This document shows, in pieces, positions 55,301 through 61,500 of a stretch of 64,000 bases of DNA. Position numbers and translations under genes: made by a program. The notes below the pieces were generated by a model. That model did no database searches and was not told the origin of the DNA. It saw only the letters and a program-made list of their open reading frames with translations. Source of the stretch: Symbiodinium natans (Eukaryota > Sar > Dinophyceae > Suessiales > Symbiodiniaceae). The stretch spans positions 131,001 to 195,000 of the forward strand of contig CAJNDS010001335.1 in NCBI GenBank assembly GCA_905221605.1, read 5' to 3'. Position 1 is the stretch's first letter, and every line of letters begins with the position of its first letter.

Positions 55301-57727
55301 CTAACCCTAAACCCTAAACCCTAAACCCTAAACCCTAAACCCTAAACCCTAAACCCTAAACCCTAAACCCTAAACCCTAAACCCTAAATCCCATTGCACC
55401 CCAAGGTTCGAGGGGTTCAGAGAGATGTTGCGGAAGTCCATGATCCGGGTCGGATGGTACTCGTACCATTCCTTGCTAGGGTTTGAGGGGGGTTTAGGGT
55501 TTAGGGTTTTGGGTTTAGGGTTCAGGGTTTGGGGTTTGAGGTTTGGGGTTTGGTGTGTATACTTAGCAAGCACTCAGGGATCTAGCTTACAAATAGGCCC
55601 AAAAGCCCTAAAACCCCAGACTCTCACCTCTAAACCCTAAAACCAAATGGTGAATTGGTAGCCCAGTGACCATACAACAATAAGGGTTCCCTGTTTCATG
55701 TTGGTTGCCTCATAAGAGAACCTTGATCTTAAAACAAACAAGGCAAAAATCTAAGCGTTGTTACATGGTCCGCTGATGGCTCCTTAAATGCGGATCACTT
55801 ATATACCGTATAGACCCCATAAAACCCAAGAGCCCACACTTCAGATAGGTGTTTTCCGAAACTAGGGGTACCTTATTGGGATCCTTATTCAGAAGGAACT
55901 CCTACTGTTTGTGGACTTTCTTCGGGGTCTTGAGCCCTAAACCCTAAACCCTAAACCCTAAACCCGAAACGGGCAAAAGTGTACCACTGGGCTACCAAGG
56001 AAAGCGTCCCTGCCCATGAGCTCAGCGCGATGGATCTCAGTCAGACTGTAGGAGTCCTGTACACGTGCGACCTGGGCTCCAGGGTTTAGGGTTTAGGGTT
56101 TAGGGTTTAGGGTTTAGGGTTTATTGTGTAGGGTTCAGCGTTCAGGGTTTAAAGGTTTAGGGTTCCTTTGATGTATGTTTTGTAGGGTCCTTTCCTCCCC
56201 CTTATAACCAAACTCACGTAAGCAAACTACGGCAAGGGGGCCAAGAACTTCGCAGAAACCCTAAACCCTGAACCTCCCCTAAACCACAAACCCAACACCC
56301 TAAACCGTAAACCCTAAAGCCAGAGGCGCCTGAAGTACGAATATGAGGAAGATGGTGACCAAGAATGCCATGGTCAGGCACTCGCAGGAGAAGGGCTGCA
56401 CTTTGCCCTGAAATTCGAGTCTCACCTGGTTCTCGGTTTGAATTGTCGGGCTGAGAGTGCAAATTTAGGGACATTTTTCACAGGCCCCGCAAGTACGCTC
56501 TTGCGATACCTTGTAGATACCCCCCGCCATTAAGGCCATCAAGGTACTCTTGCGCCCTTATCCTGGGTTTAGGGTTTAGGGTTTAGGGTTTAGGGTTTAG
56601 GGTTTAGGGTTCAGGGTTTAGGGGGTGGTGAGAGTTCAGGTCTTACGGCCTGGAAGCTGGAAAATAAGCTTAGAACTACGTTCTCCTTAGTACATACGGG
56701 GGAGGTTCAACAATTAGGGCGACCCCTTTCGAGGAGTACCTATAGCTATAACAAGTACTATGCGATTTTGGGGGAGAAGGGTTCTGGGAAGCTGCCCAGT
56801 TCGTGGGCTTCGGCTCCATGACAGCAACTTGGCAGCCAGTAACCATATCATAATAAGGGAACCTAATTTTTGGGCTGGTTACTTTATAAGCGGCCCTTGA
56901 ACCCAAAAAAAGGGAAAAATGTACCACTGGGCTGCCAAGACTAAGCTCTAAAGGCCTTCTTCACAGACTGTTATGGGGGTCTACGATATGAGGGGCAGCT
57001 TCTTGGGGTCCTTATTAATTACAAGGGGGTCAACACCCTGCAACCCTAAACCCTAAACCCTAAACCCCATGATACCACTGGGCTACCAACGCAACCTAGG
57101 CACTGGTAGACTGTCTGCCTTGCTGATGCTGGAGAGGATCTGCTGAGGATCCTTCGAGTACTTCTGCTCGAAGTCCTGCCGAGTTTTTGGTTATTTATTT
57201 TTTTTGGGGGGGAGGGGGGGGGGGAGGGTTGAGGGTTGAGGGTTGAGGGTTTAGGGTTTAGGGTTTTGGGTTTAGGGTTTAGGGTTTAGGGTTTAGGGTT
57301 TAGGGTTTAGGGTTTAGGGTTTAGAGTTTAGGGTTTAGGGTTTAGGGTTTAGGGTTTAGGGTTTAGGGTTTAGGGAGGCATTATGAACCCTGAGCCCTGC
57401 ATCGACAGCTCTCAACCTTGGACCTTTTACAATCTTTCGAATCTTTTCTCTAGGATTCATGACCCTCAGCTGCACACTCTCCTAAACCCTAAACCCTAGA
57501 CCCTAATCCCTAAACCCTAAACCCTAAACCCCTAAACCCTAAACCCTAAACCCTAAACCCTAAACCCCTAAACCCTAAACCCTAAGCCCTAAACCCTAAA
57601 CCCTAAACCCTAAACCCTACACCCCAAACCCGACCAGTCCTGCACGCTGCGGAACTTCTCCTTGTCGTAGCTGCCCTTCGAAAAGATGCCGACGAGGCGA
57701 AAGCCCTGAACTTTGTAGTCATGTGCC
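35690..57727 (-). CDS. Polycystin (PKD2-type) cation channel gene, multi-exon
   Basis: More than 30 small minus-strand exons. In transcript order: cytoplasmic N-part (57.7-57.1 kb), TM1 (56.4 kb), and a Cys-containing extracellular domain ending in VRTVQFVTYNGNMDMF (51.8 kb), which matches the polycystin/TOP-domain end. Then come S2 (49.7 kb), S3 FEDVWNFLDVV (47.8 kb), S4-S5 with LRFAKYFRSVTSLRLVL (47.0 kb), pore FFLIGSFDTADLY (46.8 kb), S6 LVILNLLIAAIIYRW (46.6 kb) and a long coiled tail to about 35.7 kb. PKD2-type channels are ciliary/ER non-selective cation channels; cellular location here is unknown. Introns are telomere-like arrays plus introner-like elements. I see no inactivating lesion in the transmembrane exons. 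A possible frame problem lies between the 53.8-54.0 kb and 53.7 kb exons. The true 5' and 3' ends are not established. Confidence 0.7.
35757..35862 (-). repeat. Interstitial telomere-like array (CCCTAAA)n
   Basis: About 15 units next to the last exon-like island of the coiled-coil series. Typical of the intron filling in this region. Confidence 0.95.
37670..37797 (-). repeat. Variant array, mixed CCCTAAA and CCCCTAAA
   Basis: Seven- and eight-base units alternate irregularly, with the extra-C form predominating. Slippage at the C-run is the likely origin. Confidence 0.85.
37921..38032. mobile_element. Palindromic element, family III
   Basis: Ends ACTACTGATCCCTTAAGAAC and GGTTCTTAAGCAAATAGTAG are inverted copies. 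The centre includes CATTCCTTTCTAAGGGGAAT. It lies between exon islands at 37.8 and 38.2 kb, so it is within an intron. Confidence 0.7.
39714..39802 (-). repeat. Interstitial telomere-like array (CCCTAAA)n
   Basis: About 12 canonical units that decay on the right into many one-base variants (CCCTAAG, CCTAAAG, CCCAAAC) through 40010. Confidence 0.9.
41118..41210. mobile_element. Palindromic element, family IV, degenerate right end
   Basis: The left end CTGGTTTTTAGTAGGGAATG is clear. The centre ACGGGTATTTAAAGGG matches the family core, but the right terminus is eroded (GTGCCAATTCCCGG). Confidence 0.55.
41606..41704 (+). repeat. Interstitial telomere-like array (TTTAGGG)n
   Basis: About 14 units. 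A CCCTAAA array with CCCCTAA variants follows at 41979-42098, in opposite orientation, with an ATATAT stretch (41867-41878) between them. Confidence 0.95.
42358..42452. mobile_element. Palindromic element, family III, best copy
   Basis: CTACTATTTGCTTAAGAACCCCGAAA and TTTTCGGGGTTCTTAAGCAC followed by TTAGTAG are near-perfect inverted ends, with ACCTTAATAAGGAATA in the middle. It sits just downstream (minus strand) of the exon ending STVTR. Confidence 0.75.
42750..43015. repeat. CCCTAAGTA minirepeat and three copies of an exon-edge 16-mer
   Basis: GGCCATGCGTCAGGAT occurs near 42764 and 43006, with a one-base variant near 42822. The right-most copy runs into the exon encoding ITNILTH. Between them is an array of CCCTAAGTA-type units (about 42850-42970). 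It looks like tandem duplication of an exon edge into its intron. Confidence 0.75.
43216..43273. mobile_element. Introner-like element, family I, right half only
   Basis: Right half of the family I consensus: CTATAGGGGATTCTAATCTC, CCCAAAAAGTGTAAAGTGCA and CTCACTCAGCTACTAA. On the minus strand it directly follows the coiled-coil exon (43279-43350), and the terminus provides TTAGTAGCTGAG at the donor side. Confidence 0.7.
43507..43596 (-). CDS. Polycystin tail exon
   Basis: Encodes VITPEEAAGVGSLDPAGEDD then AWI. It is acidic. It lies between two repeat-filled introns; the right side has CCAG before GTTATT as acceptor. Confidence 0.5.
43803..43883 (-). CDS. Polycystin tail exon
   Basis: Encodes FITVFKKAHMEIASQMTKDV then AGTNVK. 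Open only in this frame over its length. Helical, cytoplasmic. Confidence 0.5.
44565..44640 (-). CDS. Polycystin tail exon
   Basis: Encodes LRQASNDEEAGILDFRLPAD then QKKPL. Acidic, flanked by telomere-like arrays on both sides. Confidence 0.5.
45228..45535 (-). CDS. Two polycystin tail exons, acidic and Lys-rich
   Basis: 45430-45500 encodes KININADQTQSPKAKKEEE; 45228-45298 encodes APRKEEETRDGDDDEARR. They are separated by a CCCTAAA-rich intron. Highly charged low-complexity tail, probably disordered. Confidence 0.45.
45775..45819 (-). CDS. Polycystin tail exon, splice junction supported
   Basis: Encodes VLRHIDKLDESGAR. Joined to the exon at 46060-46147 across the introner-like intron 45820-46059 the frame is continuous (FWRELS then VLRHIDKL), using a GC donor and AAG acceptor. 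Confidence 0.6.
45821..46054. mobile_element. Introner-like element, family I, carrying a telomere-like array
   Basis: Termini TTGGCTGCTGAGTTCAG and CCTTCAGCTGCTAA are those of family I. About 120 bp of CCCTAAA repeat (45891-46013) splits the core between CAGTTCTACAGGGGATAGTA and CCCAAAACAAACG. The element occupies the whole intron 45820-46059 of the polycystin gene. Confidence 0.8.
46060..46147 (-). CDS. Polycystin tail exon
   Basis: Encodes GASLGSDDERHLKQLGPSFW then RELS. The last codon TCG ends at 46060 and the intron starts GCCCC, a GC donor. Confidence 0.6.
46161..46244 (+). repeat. Interstitial telomere-like array (TTTAGGG)n
   Basis: About 12 units within the intron between exons 46327-46375 and 46060-46147. 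The neighbouring introner-borne array (45891-46013) has the opposite orientation. Confidence 0.95.
46327..46375 (-). CDS. Polycystin exon after S6
   Basis: Encodes LRDNANIFKNNKAG. The junction with the S6 exon restores ...SFW-TTLRDNAN in frame if the intron is 46376-46496 (GA donor, AAG acceptor). Confidence 0.65.
46377..46491. mobile_element. Introner-like element, family II, complete
   Basis: Termini TTAGCAGCCCAGCAACC and GTACCACTGGGCGCTACCAA are inverted; the core has ACTTTATAAGGGAACACA. Flanking hexamers are TTGTCC and GTGTCC (5 of 6 equal), a likely target-site duplication. It fills the intron between the S6 exon and the next exon of the polycystin gene. Confidence 0.85.
46498..46612 (-). 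CDS. Polycystin exon: S6
   Basis: Encodes CAKVSFLVILNLLIAAIIYR then WKDSRRDAEDFSVLSFW. LNLLIAAI corresponds to the LNMFLAII segment of PKD2 S6. A (TA)n microsatellite lies immediately upstream on the minus strand (46612-46660). Confidence 0.7.
46660..46747. mobile_element. Introner-like element, family II, one end replaced by (TA)n
   Basis: Right terminus GGGTACCACTGGGCTGCCAA and core GGTTACTTGGAAAGGGAACC are family II. The left terminus is missing and a TA/ATATCT microsatellite abuts. It occupies the intron between the pore and S6 exons. Confidence 0.75.
46748..46862 (-). CDS. Polycystin exon: pore loop
   Basis: Encodes SSSQSVFFFLIGSFDTADLY then TSNPLFFLLVTVFFQV. FFLIGSFD occupies the pore-helix/filter position and NPLFFLLVTVFF begins S6, matching the PKD2 layout (…GPIYFxxFVFF). 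Confidence 0.75.
46925..47172 (-). CDS. Polycystin exon: S4-S5
   Basis: The longest transmembrane exon. It encodes LNGLCLLLRFAKYFRSVTSL and continues RLVLTTLTAALQELFMISAL into a strong helix IIIVLVAVVLLMHNRFG. It corresponds to the S4 helix, linker and S5 of polycystins, with Arg/Lys spaced as in a weak voltage sensor. Confidence 0.75.
47180..47366 (-). CDS. Polycystin exon: S3-S4 loop
   Basis: Encodes NFVFGLDASLNTQDAYEAFG then KAARLYLGVLKKR. A family IX-type element, with ACATGATCCTCTTAAACCC shared with 45560-45660, precedes it in the intron. The end of the exon is uncertain because the frame stays open into a Cys/Ser-rich stretch. Confidence 0.6.
47482..47587 (-). CDS. Polycystin exon: S3 end
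   Basis: Encodes VINGLVIDSIFRYMLIDGTF then NLREGFQSWTELP, followed by a consensus-like donor GTAAGA. Joined to the preceding exon it completes the S3 helix (WNFLDVV...INGLVIDSI) in frame. Confidence 0.65.
47588..47761. mobile_element. Introner-like element, family I, with telomere-like insert
   Basis: Ends TTAGTTGCTGAGTTCAGAAG and ATTCAGCGAAGTTACCAA; core AGTGTACACTTTCAGTTTTA. A TTTAGGG-rich insert (about 47619-47680) splits it. Fills the intron inside the S3 helix. Confidence 0.8.
47762..47823 (-). CDS. Polycystin exon: start of S3
   Basis: Encodes YYFIIDFFFEDVWNFLDVV. DFWNLLDxV is the polycystin S3 signature; here it reads DVWNFLDVV. The donor lies a few bases on, at or before GTAACT. Confidence 0.7.
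47960..49650. other. Intronic or intergenic repeat stretch, no exon seen
   Basis: Telomere-like arrays at about 47889-47940, 48696-48725 and 49000-49060, the (CCCTGAA)n variant at 49178-49240, and a C-run near 48347-48360. The plus-strand frame 48091-48294 shows no family resemblance. I see no exon between the S2 and S3 exons. Confidence 0.5.
49656..49737 (-). CDS. Polycystin exon: S2
   Basis: Encodes TLRFITYVVAACLFLTLVLR then DLLIQLLL, a clear transmembrane helix placed between the extracellular domain and S3. A truncated family II element (ending ACCACTGGGCTACCAA at 49655) abuts its 3' edge. Confidence 0.65.
49738..49850 (+). repeat. Telomere-like array (TTTAGGG)n grading to TTTGGGG
   Basis: About nine canonical units followed by variants and a short TTTGGGG block, the same type switch as at 26936. 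Confidence 0.9.
50706..50795 (-). CDS. Polycystin exon between extracellular domain and S2
   Basis: Encodes HVRNIFTMGLTDFAEQRKST and then NRALPLRRSKSR. It is open in this frame, and the position agrees with the segment leading to S2. The basic end may be past the true donor. Confidence 0.5.
51069..51148 (-). repeat. Variant array (CCTAAAG)n
   Basis: About ten homogeneous units of CCTAAAG, a one-base variant of CCCTAAA. A short block of the same variant occurs at 44120-44140. Confidence 0.9.
51662..51832 (-). CDS. Polycystin exon: end of the extracellular domain
   Basis: Encodes VRTVQFVTYNGNMDMFTHST then VAFELEPTGVLSKNVHTVVY and PLPLGLVKEG. The RxVxFxxYNxNxxxF...FExxPTG pattern is the signature of the polycystin domain just before TM2. 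This is the strongest single exon for the family call. Confidence 0.8.
51848..51957. mobile_element. Short repeat element, family VI
   Basis: TTTGGAGTGGACCCTGGAAA to AAGTATAGTACTCC, with AAGCTATAATAGGAACCCAG in the core. It lies next to the polycystin exon at 51662-51832, on the acceptor side. Confidence 0.6.
52198..52305 (-). repeat. Interstitial telomere-like array (CCCTAAA)n
   Basis: About 15 units, within the intron between the 53.3-kb and 51.7-kb polycystin exons. A second shorter array is at 52411-52460. Confidence 0.95.
53285..53366 (-). CDS. Polycystin exon: extracellular domain
   Basis: Encodes TPAEAETVMDLLLQDHIHPI then SMCLCRKG. It precedes the RTVQFVTYN exon, where polycystins have a helix followed by the DRxTRAV strand. 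Confidence 0.5.
53499..53540 (-). CDS. Polycystin exon: extracellular domain, splice junction supported
   Basis: Encodes IVYTYTTQAGAQ. Joining to the upstream exon across intron 53541-53650 gives ...GASTG-IVYTYTT in frame, with the split Gly codon restored by the target duplication. Confidence 0.6.
53542..53645. mobile_element. Introner-like element, family I, complete with 6-bp target duplication
   Basis: Perfect-type ends TTAGTTGCTGA and TCAGCTACCAA are inverted. The core has CACTTCCAGTTCCATAGGGC and TATCCCAAAAAGTGTAAAAG. It is flanked on both sides by GATGCC (53536-53541 and 53646-53651). The element plus one duplicate is exactly the inferred intron. Confidence 0.9.
53652..53765 (-). CDS. 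Polycystin exon: Cys-rich extracellular segment
   Basis: Encodes GCATKDCMGELLKEQQTCYS then FDGAQHPAANVTGAST. The three cysteines and an NVT glycosylation sequon fit an extracellular loop. The donor is the GC of the duplicated GGCATC. Confidence 0.6.
53777..54050 (-). CDS. Polycystin exon: extracellular domain, long
   Basis: Encodes ASILGFVPKGDVPVTTAIRF then RTWNVGVMPNNHARVV and continues open for about 90 codons to PLPTNVSAPIIRI. It then hits TGA, while the next exon-like frame (GCATKDCMG) begins only a few bases on in another frame. Either a short unrecognised intron or a 1-2 nt indel separates them. Confidence 0.55.
54362..54720 (-). CDS. Polycystin exon with tandem partial duplications beside it
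   Basis: 54362-54433 encodes TADLDMSVSGFAPAAAEGMT. Its 5' edge, CAGGTCCGCAGTCTCCGGCC, is repeated at about 54524. The following ~70 bp (CAACTTCAGAGCTTCTTCTG...) is in turn repeated at about 54651. Thus an exon edge and the adjoining intron were duplicated locally. Confidence 0.5.
54828..55000 (-). CDS. Polycystin exon: extracellular domain
   Basis: Encodes YKQWMREAIYEGEMSCVGLL then DQNAQTCIPAHGSDGDPFVR and ENWQLYVQSG. Two cysteines; long open frame unique to this phase. Membership by position and strand. Confidence 0.6.
55039..55388 (-). repeat. Two telomere-like arrays (CCCTAAA)n with unique spacer
   Basis: Arrays at 55039-55131 and 55308-55388 on either side of about 175 bp of unique sequence. 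No exon seen in the spacer. Confidence 0.9.
55390..55476 (-). CDS. Polycystin exon
   Basis: Encodes SKEWYEYHPTRIMDFRNISL then NPSNLGVQWD. It contains an NIS sequon, which fits the extracellular side after TM1. The telomere-like array starts a few bases beyond. Confidence 0.6.
55655..55745. mobile_element. Introner-like element, family II, truncated
   Basis: TTGGTAGCCCAGTGACCATA, AACAATAAGGGTTCCC and TAAGAGAACCTTGATC are present. The opposite terminus is not at the expected place; an isolated end (GTACCACTGGGCTACCAA) lies 230 bp to the right at about 55981-55998, after a telomere-like array, so the element may have been split by an insertion. Confidence 0.65.
56000..56075 (-). CDS. Polycystin exon just after TM1
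   Basis: Encodes AQVARVQDSYSLTEIHRAEL then MGRDAF. It abuts a family II end on its 3' side. Polycystins have a comparable amphipathic stretch between TM1 and the extracellular domain. Confidence 0.6.
56325..56462 (-). CDS. Polycystin exon: TM1
   Basis: Encodes TIQTENQVRLEFQGKVQPFS then CECLTMAFLVTIFLIFVLQ, a single strong transmembrane helix preceded by cytoplasmic sequence. First membrane helix of the gene. Confidence 0.65.
56762..56830 (-). CDS. Polycystin N-terminal exon candidate
   Basis: Encodes VAVMEPKPTNWAASQNPSPP. It directly follows the end of the family II element 56829-56938 on the minus strand. Pro/Ser-rich, cytoplasmic. Confidence 0.4.
56829..56938. mobile_element. Introner-like element, family II, complete
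   Basis: Ends TTGGCAGCCAGTAACC and GTACCACTGGGCTGCCAA; core ACTTTATAAGCGGCCCTTGA. Flanking hexamers differ, so no target duplication is visible for this copy. Confidence 0.8.
57100..57183 (-). CDS. Polycystin N-terminal exon
   Basis: Encodes RQDFEQKYSKDPQQILSSIS then KADSLPVP. Cytoplasmic, helical. Confidence 0.55.
57238..57375 (+). repeat. Interstitial telomere-like array (TTTAGGG)n
   Basis: About 19 units with a few variants, preceded by a G-run (57207-57226). It lies in the intron between the 57.7- and 57.1-kb exons; a CCCTAAA array of opposite orientation follows at 57480-57620. Confidence 0.95.
57633..57727 (-). CDS. Polycystin N-terminal exon
   Basis: Encodes HDYKVQGFRLVGIFSKGSYD then KEKFRSVQDW. 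It may be the most upstream recognised exon of this gene, or link to the exons at 58.4-60.6 kb. Confidence 0.55.
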
Positions 57728-57889
57728 TCAGGTTTGGTTTCGGGGGTTTAGGGTTTAGGGTTTAGGGTTGATTAGGGTTAAGGGTTTGGGCTTAGGGCTT
57801 AGGGTTTTGGGTTTAGGTTGAGGCACTTCCTCCTTGTAGGGGGTCTGGCAATCAGAGAGGGCTCCCACAAATCCTGATTAGTGGCCGGT

Positions 57890-57973
57890 TCTTGGAGGGA
57901 ATGAGGTACCCTCGATAATCCCTTACAGGGTATCTATAGGGCCGTAATTCCCGCGTTCCCTGCTAAGAACCAG
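57890..57973. mobile_element. Palindromic element, family IV
   Basis: Ends CGGTTCTTGGAGGGAATGAG and GCGTTCCCTGCTAAGAACCAG are inverted, with ATCCCTTACAGGGTATCTAT in the centre. Confidence 0.7.
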
Positions 57974-58442
57974 AGGTTATTGCAGATTCCCACTGCTAAT
58001 GAAATGGAGGAAACATCCGAAGCCAAGGGTGCTTGAAGGCCCCGGAAACCCAAAACCCTAAACCCTAAGCCCCGGAGAGACACGGGACCCGAAACCTAAA
58101 CCCGCTTGGGAAATATTCATCAACCACTAGCAAAGGGGACTACTTTAATTGCCTTGCGGTCTAGTGCCTAAGTTAGGGCCGAGTGCTACAAAACACCTGG
58201 GTTGGCGATCAAATGTTCGGGCTGACCCCGTCATTAGGGTTTAGGGTTTCGGGGTTTCGGGGTTTCGGGGTTTCGGGCTTCGGGTTACGGCTTTACGGGT
58301 TTAAGGGTTTATGGGTTTACGGGTTTACGGGTTTAGGGTCTCGGCCTTAAGGGTTTAAGCCCGTTCTAGGCATTACAGCCCTGAAAGCCCCACCTGGCAA
58401 GAAACCCTAAACCCTAAACCCTAAACCCTAAACCCTAAACCC

Positions 58443-58550
58443 CTGCCGCACGGCTGCCACAGATTCCGGCTCCACCTCATCCACGTAGTAGTGCATCATT
58501 CCATCCGGGTAGAAGGGCTCCACAGCTCGAAGTCTGATCTCCTGAGCCGC
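58443..58550 (-). CDS. Exon: cytoplasmic segment
   Basis: Encodes AQEIRLRAVEPFYPDGMMHY then YVDEVEPESVAAVRQG. Clean open frame between two CCCTAAA arrays. Belongs to one of the two polycystin genes. Confidence 0.55.
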
Positions 58551-61500
58551 TGAACCCTAAACCCTAAACCCTAAACCCTAAACCCTAAACCCTAAACCCT
58601 AAACCCTAAACCCTAAACCCAAAACCCTAAACCCTAAACCCTAAACCCTAAACCCTAAACCCTAAACCCTACCCAAACCCTAAACCCCAACCCTAAGCCC
58701 TGAACCCTACACTAAACCCTAAAGTGTGGGCCTAAACCGTGAACCCCCCCCCAATGCAGGAGTTATTTCAAGTCTGGGTTTTGTCATGTTCTAGCTTTAA
58801 GGCATAGCTTCCAGCAGACTCTTGACATCCTAACCCCAAATAAAACCTACAAACCCCAACCTGGCGGGTTTAGGGTTTAGGGTTTCGGGTTTAGGGTCTA
58901 GGGTTCAGGGTTGAGGGTTTATAGGGTTCAGGATCCAAACCCACAGGCCCAAACGATGCCAAACCCTCAACGCGAAAGAGATTTTAAACACCGAGCGCTA
59001 TGAAACCCCCGAAACCCTAAACCCTCAAACCCTAAACCCTAAACCCTAAACCCTAAACCCTAAACCCTAAACCCTAAACCCTAAACCCTAAACCCTAAAC
59101 CCTCAAACCTCAACCCCTAAATCCTAAACGGCATCCTGTCCGCACTAAGCCAAGCATACACCCGAAACCCGAAAGCCTAACTAAACACCACTGGAAACTC
59201 TACATGCCCCAAACCCTGCATCCTAAACCCCTACAGGTAGTGAAACCCTAAACCTCAGACCCTGAACCCTAAATACAGAGAACCCCCAAGCTCCCCCCCC
59301 CCCCCCTCAAAAAAAAAAACAAGCAAACCCTCTAGAAGCCCCAAAGCCCCGAAGCCCCAAAGCCCCAGGGCATTGGGTTTATTATTTTAGGGCCCCAAAG
59401 GTCTTTGGGGTTGAGGGCTTAGGCGGGTCCACCCACAAGTCTTTTCACTTACAACTCTAAACCCTAAACCCTAAACCCTTAACCGGGGTAGAGAGCTGTT
59501 TTGGGGCCCCCTCGCACCCGCCCACCTCCCCACCTAAACCCCAAGCCTGAGCCCCAAAGCCTTCTTTGTAGTGGCTCAAACCCTCAACCCTAAACCCTAA
59601 ACCCCAAACCCTTTAAACCCTAAACCCTAAGCCCGGCATCGGGCTGGGGGCTTTGCGTAGCGAATCTTGGGTTTAAAGGCTGAGGGTGTATAGGGTATGG
59701 AAGGTCTTTGTAGCAACCTTACATAGAGTTGAAAGGCTGAAAAAAGAATAAAGAAAGAAGAGGATGAATGGCATGCTTCCCTTGATGATGTAGACCGGGC
59801 GCTCAAGACAATGCAGCCAGGGTGTGCTTAAGTCATTAAAAAAACTGACCTTACAATGTGATTCCTACCTCAATTGAGCTGCTTTGGAAGATAGAAGTAG
59901 GGTGTGTAAGTTTGGGGCCTTCGTTCCAACCCCCAAGCCCTGATGCAACCCTAAAACCCTAAAACCCTGAAAACCTAAAAACCTAAAACCCTAAAACCCT
60001 AAACCCTAAAAACCCTAAACCCCCAAAAACTCCCAACCCCTAAAACTCCTAACCCCTAAACCCTAAAACGCTAAACCCTAACCCCTAAACAGCACCCCAA
60101 ACACAACTCCAGGAGTGCTGGTGCTAGTCACTCCGTGCAGGCGGGCATCTTTGGAAATGTCCACGCTCTCATCCTGGGTTCAGGGTTTAAGGTTTAGGGT
60201 TTAGGGTTTACGGTTTAGGGTTTAGGGTTTAAGGTTTAGGGTTTACGGATAAATCTCGCAGGGTTCAGGGGTTTAGGGGTTCAGGGCTTAGGGTTTAAGA
60301 AGGGTTTAGGGGTTTAGGGGTTTAGGGTTTAGGGGTTTACCCCAAGACCCTAAAGGCCCTAAAGGCCCTGAGGCTCTGAGGGCTCTAAAGGCCCCTAAAG
60401 GCCCTAAAGGCCCTACAGGCCCTGAAGGCCTTAACCCTAAACCCTAAACCCTAAATCCTAAACCCTAAACCCTAAACCCTAAACCCAAAATCCACAAATG
60501 CACCGAGCATCGTCGTTCCCGGGCCTCTTCTCATAGAGGACGTTGCGGATCTTCGGCTTCGTTGCACGCTTGTCGCGAAGCCGCGCCACCTTCAAGGGGA
60601 AAAAAGGCTTAGGGTTTAGGGTTTAGGTTGTAGGGGGGTGTTAAGTTTAGAATTCGGGGTTATGAGATTAACTTCCAGGTTTCAGAGCTCTTTCCTCTGA
60701 AGCCTAAACCCTGTTTAATAAACCTGGGCACTGGCGGGTGCAAGGTTCATGGGCTTGGGGGCTGGGTTCAGGGCTCACAGTCGCCCTAAACCCTGACCCT
60801 GTGTCACGCCTGCTCGTAGTCCACGGTCTTGGCGGTTGCCTGCGTGCCGAAGAAGATCTGCTGCAACGAGATGAGCCGACTGCGGATGTTGGCACTGAGG
60901 TGAAGCAGGGCGCTCTTCACCTCAAGAAAGGTGAAACTGAAGTTTAGGGTTTAGGGTTCAGGGTTTCTATAGGGGATTCTAGTATCCCAAAAAGTGCAAA
61001 GCGTACTTGTTCGGCTCCTACAGTTTCACTTCAAGAAAGGTGAAACTACCTGAACATCCAAGTAGAAGATCTACCTTCAGCAAAGGGTTCTGATGTATGT
61101 ACACAACGGGTATACACTTAGTTGCTGAGTTCAGAAGCCCACAAAAACTGTACACGTTCAGTTCTGTATTGGATTATGGTATCCCAAAAAGTGTAAAGTG
61201 TATTCATTCAGCTACTAAGGACTATAGAGTAGCGTATATATGTACATAAATAAGTATGTACCCTGGAAAAGTAAGCAACCCAACAAACTGCAGCAATTGC
61301 CTTCAAGGTATACACAGTGAAGGTCTGTACAAGTAGGCCCCAAAACAGCAATGCGAAACACGAAATTGCCTAAACCGCCTAAACATTTAAACCCTGAACC
61401 CTAAACCCTGCAAACCCTGAACCCTTAACGTTAAACCCCTCCAGCCCACCCTAGAAACCCCGGACACCCTGTAGAAGCGCTACAGCCAAGTGGGGTTATA

